From positions 3,856,001 to 3,920,000 of the forward strand of contig NZ_CP033365.1 of assembly GCF_013170825.1 (NCBI RefSeq): a DNA stretch of 64,000 nt, given 5' to 3'. This stretch comes from Mesorhizobium sp. NZP2298 (GTDB lineage: Bacteria > Pseudomonadota > Alphaproteobacteria > Rhizobiales > Rhizobiaceae). Positions within the stretch are counted from its first letter, which is position 1; the number at the start of each line of letters is the position of its first letter. Positions 62,076 through 64,000 of this stretch are shown piece by piece. The notes beneath the pieces are model-generated. The model was not told the origin of the DNA. It saw only the letters and a program-made list of their open reading frames with translations, and searched no databases. A program made the translations under genes and the position numbers.

Positions 62076-63066
62076 GGGTAACCTCCTCGGGGAATCGCCA
62101 CCTCCACCCAACCGCTAGGGCAGCGTAATATGAGAAACCGCTAACCGTACGGAGTAAACTTTAGACAAATGCGGTCGCAATGCGCGAGGCCGGTGACCGC
62201 AAGCGGCGTAATCATTTGATATTCCACGCAAATCAGCGCCATGAGACGGCGATGGCACTGAAGTCCCATGCCGGTCGGACCATGGTCCTGGCTGCCAACC
62301 AATAATGGTCGAGCGGCCTGGCGGAAAGGCGCTGGAACACGGGAAGTCGATGACGAAAGCCTTGTCGGATGCGTTGCGTGCGAACGTCCTGGCTTTGCTC
62401 CCGGCGAAGATGACGTGTTCGCCATATCGGCCTAGCTCAGATCAGAAGCAGGCCCTTGATGCTGGCATATCCCTTGCGCCCGATGATGATGTGGTCATGC
62501 ACGGCGATGCCCAGCGATCACCGTGGCTTCTCGTCGTAACCCCGGCGCTGCATTGGAGCGCTAAGGCGACGATGACAGCTTTGCGCCTCACATCCGGTCA
62601 ATCAGAAACTCAAGGGCCGAAATTTCAAAGCGGACACTAAGACCGTCCTCTCACCTGCTTTGCCGCTCGGGACAGGTTCGGTAATGGGCCCTTTCGAGGT
62701 GAGGAAGAAGATACTGAATTGAGGGCGCTGGTGCTCGGCAGCGCCCATGGGATGAAGCGTCGCGAACATACAGGAATGTTCCGCCTACTAGTGTCGCTCG
62801 GTCACCAGAGGGGCGCCGCGATCAGTGAAACGCGGTAAAACCTTGGCGCACGCGGAAATCATTCGAGGTTGGCCCGCGGATGTTCTGGAGTTTACCATGG
62901 CGATGCGATGGGCGCGATGTGATGCATCTCCAAACGCGATGACGTGCTGCCCATATGAGACTTCTCCCATTGCTTTCGTTGCCGCTAAAAATCGAATGAC
63001 AATAAGATGCGGTCACTGGAGTGGCTCACGGCTAGGGATGCCTGTTTTCGAGGAGGAGGAGTTGAA
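62076..63066. other. Gene-poor, probably decayed region
   Basis: About 990 bases with no convincing intact gene. Base composition is lower in GC than its surroundings. It contains a RadC remnant (62437-62514). The short open frames here (for example 62305-62640 and 62825-63076) have no recognisable domain, good ribosome site or natural-looking protein sequence. It looks like a boundary between core and accessory DNA. Confidence 0.55.
62437..62514 (-). pseudogene. C-terminal fragment of a RadC-family (JAB domain) gene
   Basis: On the minus strand, 25 codons read LGIAVHDHIIIGRKGYASIK then GLLLI and a stop. This is the conserved C-terminus of RadC/JAB-domain proteins. The frame is interrupted by a stop codon two codons before the Leu, and no N-terminal part is visible. 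Confidence 0.75.
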
Positions 63067-64000
63067 ATGCGGATAAAATCATTGGCCGCCGCTGGCCTGC
63101 TGACGGCTATCGCTTTTGCCGGTACCGTCCCGGCGTATGCCCAGATGAAAGCCAAACAGTTCAATATCCTGATGTTGACCGATCTTTCTTCGGTTTACTC
63201 AGAAACATCGGGTCCCGGTGACGTTGAATTCGCCAAGATGGCTGTTGATGACTTCGGTGGAAAGGTCAACGGCGTACCGATCAATGTCATCGTCGTCGAC
63301 AACAAGCTGGATCCTGCACTCTCGGTCAATAAGGCGCGCGAGATCATAGACTCTCAGGGCGTGAACCTCATTACCGACGTGTCGAGTTCCGCTGCAGCCA
63401 TCGCCATAGCCAAGCTCGCCAATGAAAGGCACATTCTGACGACCTTCGTTAGCCCGGGAACCATGGCGCTTACTAATGAAGCCTGCGGCAAATACACTTG
63501 GCACTATGGATACGATACCTCAGCCATGTCCGCGCCGGTCAAGAAAATGACCCAGGACGGCACCAAAAAATGGTATTTTATCACAGCCGACTTTGCCTTC
63601 GGAAAGTCGTTGCTGGCTTCTTTCTCGAGTGCCGTTAAGCAAAATGGTGGTGAGGTCGTTGGGGTGGATATGGTGCCGTTCCCGAACGACGATTTCTCAA
63701 GCTATCTTCTCAAAGCGCAGGCGGCTGGCGCCGAGGCTATTGGCATCCTTGAATCCGGACAGGATCTGCGCAACGCGGTTAAGCAGGCCCGTGAATTCGG
63801 CTTGATGGATGCCGGAATAAAGATTGTTCCCGGACAGTTGAATCTTTCTGATGTGAAGGCTCTCGGGCCGGACACGTGGGCCGGCGTAAACGCCGCGCTG
63901 ATCTGGTATTGGGATCTCGACGACGAAACCCGGAAATTCACAAAGCGTTTCCGCGAGAAGCTGAGCTTCTACCCTGGTGACATACACGCGGGCAACTATT
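63067..64000 (+). CDS. ABC transporter substrate-binding protein, LivK/branched-chain amino acid type, 3' truncated
   Basis: 311 complete codons to the window edge. The strong GAGGAGGAG ribosome site precedes ATG 63067; a signal peptide (MRIKSLAAAGLLTAIAFAGT) is cleaved after VPAYA. The fold is the Peripla_BP_6 type: FNILMLTDLSSVYSETSGPG, VIVVDNKLDPALSVNKAREI, DVSSSAAAIAIAKLANERHI and WYFITADFAFGKSLLASFSS. Such proteins bind amino acids, amides or aromatic acids. The transporter genes should follow outside the window. Confidence 0.9.
   Translation, partial: MRIKSLAAAGLLTAIAFAGTVPAYAQMKAKQFNILMLTDLSSVYSETSGPGDVEFAKMAVDDFGGKVNGVPINVIVVDNKLDPALSVNKAREIIDSQGVNLITDVSSSAAAIAIAKLANERHILTTFVSPGTMALTNEACGKYTWHYGYDTSAMSAPVKKMTQDGTKKWYFITADFAFGKSLLASFSSAVKQNGGEVVGVDMVPFPNDDFSSYLLKAQAAGAEAIGILESGQDLRNAVKQAREFGLMDAGIKIVPGQLNLSDVKALGPDTWAGVNAALIWYWDLDDETRKFTKRFREKLSFYPGDIHAGNY

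Noticed and set aside
62305..62640. 111-residue plus-strand frame
   Set aside because: It runs antisense to the RadC remnant and shows no natural protein features.
62825..63076. 83-residue plus-strand frame before the LivK-type gene
   Set aside because: It overlaps the binding protein's ribosome site and start, and has no recognisable domain.

Overview
The window is about 64 kb of a GC-rich alphaproteobacterial chromosome, almost certainly from a rhizobium close to Mesorhizobium. I infer this from the gene order (argS, SPOR protein, nagZ, scpA, scpB, tatABC, serS, surE, pcm, LysM/M23 protein, DUF815, yajC, secDF), an ExoR-type exopolysaccharide regulator, a PopZ/DUF2497 protein next to valS, tandem DUF1127 genes, and typical rhizobial intergenic palindromes. 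Most of it is core chromosome. There is no prophage, insertion sequence or CRISPR array.

Layout. 1-9 kb: 3' end of a molybdenum-hydroxylase FAD subunit, an acyltransferase, small accessory enzymes (SRPBCC, GNAT, CutC, AhpD-like, cupin, HxlR regulator with a divergent SDR), tRNA-Asn and tRNA-Cys. 8.5-16 kb: a Pcm-like methyltransferase, TolC, PopZ, a VOC protein and valS. 16-19 kb: two tandem FadL-type outer-membrane transporters with duplicated, conserved leaders. 19-24 kb: ilvD-exoR, a secreted protein, and the erpA-VOC-xthA operon facing dgt. 24.9-46.8 kb: the long conserved forward block from argS to a sterol desaturase, covering arginyl- and seryl-tRNA synthesis, envelope and division, chromosome condensation, and Tat and Sec export. 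46.9-49.2 kb (minus strand): two DUF1127 micro-proteins, then an array of hairpins that all display the anti-Shine-Dalgarno-like loop ACCTCCTCCC, then trmFO. 49.4-53.8 kb: a DUF2157/GDYXXLXY membrane pair, tRNA-Leu, trigger factor and a secreted protein. 53.8-60.9 kb (minus strand): a seven-gene catabolic operon led by a fused LacI-type DNA-binding domain and PfkB sugar kinase, followed by a GATase1-like protein, a ribose-type ABC transporter and an M20 peptidase/deacylase. 61-64 kb: a Gly/Ala-rich secreted protein, about 1 kb of decayed DNA with a RadC remnant, and the start of an amino-acid-type binding protein that runs off the window.

Two loci deserve most attention. The first is the DUF1127 plus CCUCCUCCC hairpin array (48382-49187). 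It looks like an expanded member of the cuckoo/CcsR RNA family: nine motif loops in an exact 178-bp repeat, with compensatory base changes that support the stems. The second is the LacI-PfkB fusion (59733-60914), with a near-perfect LacI-type palindrome 15 bp upstream of its start codon. This is a sugar kinase apparently turned into, or doubling as, a one-component regulator of an uncharacterised uptake operon. The FadL pair and a gene at 45.4 kb also share a TTGACGTAAACG-type palindrome that may mark a small lipid-related regulon.
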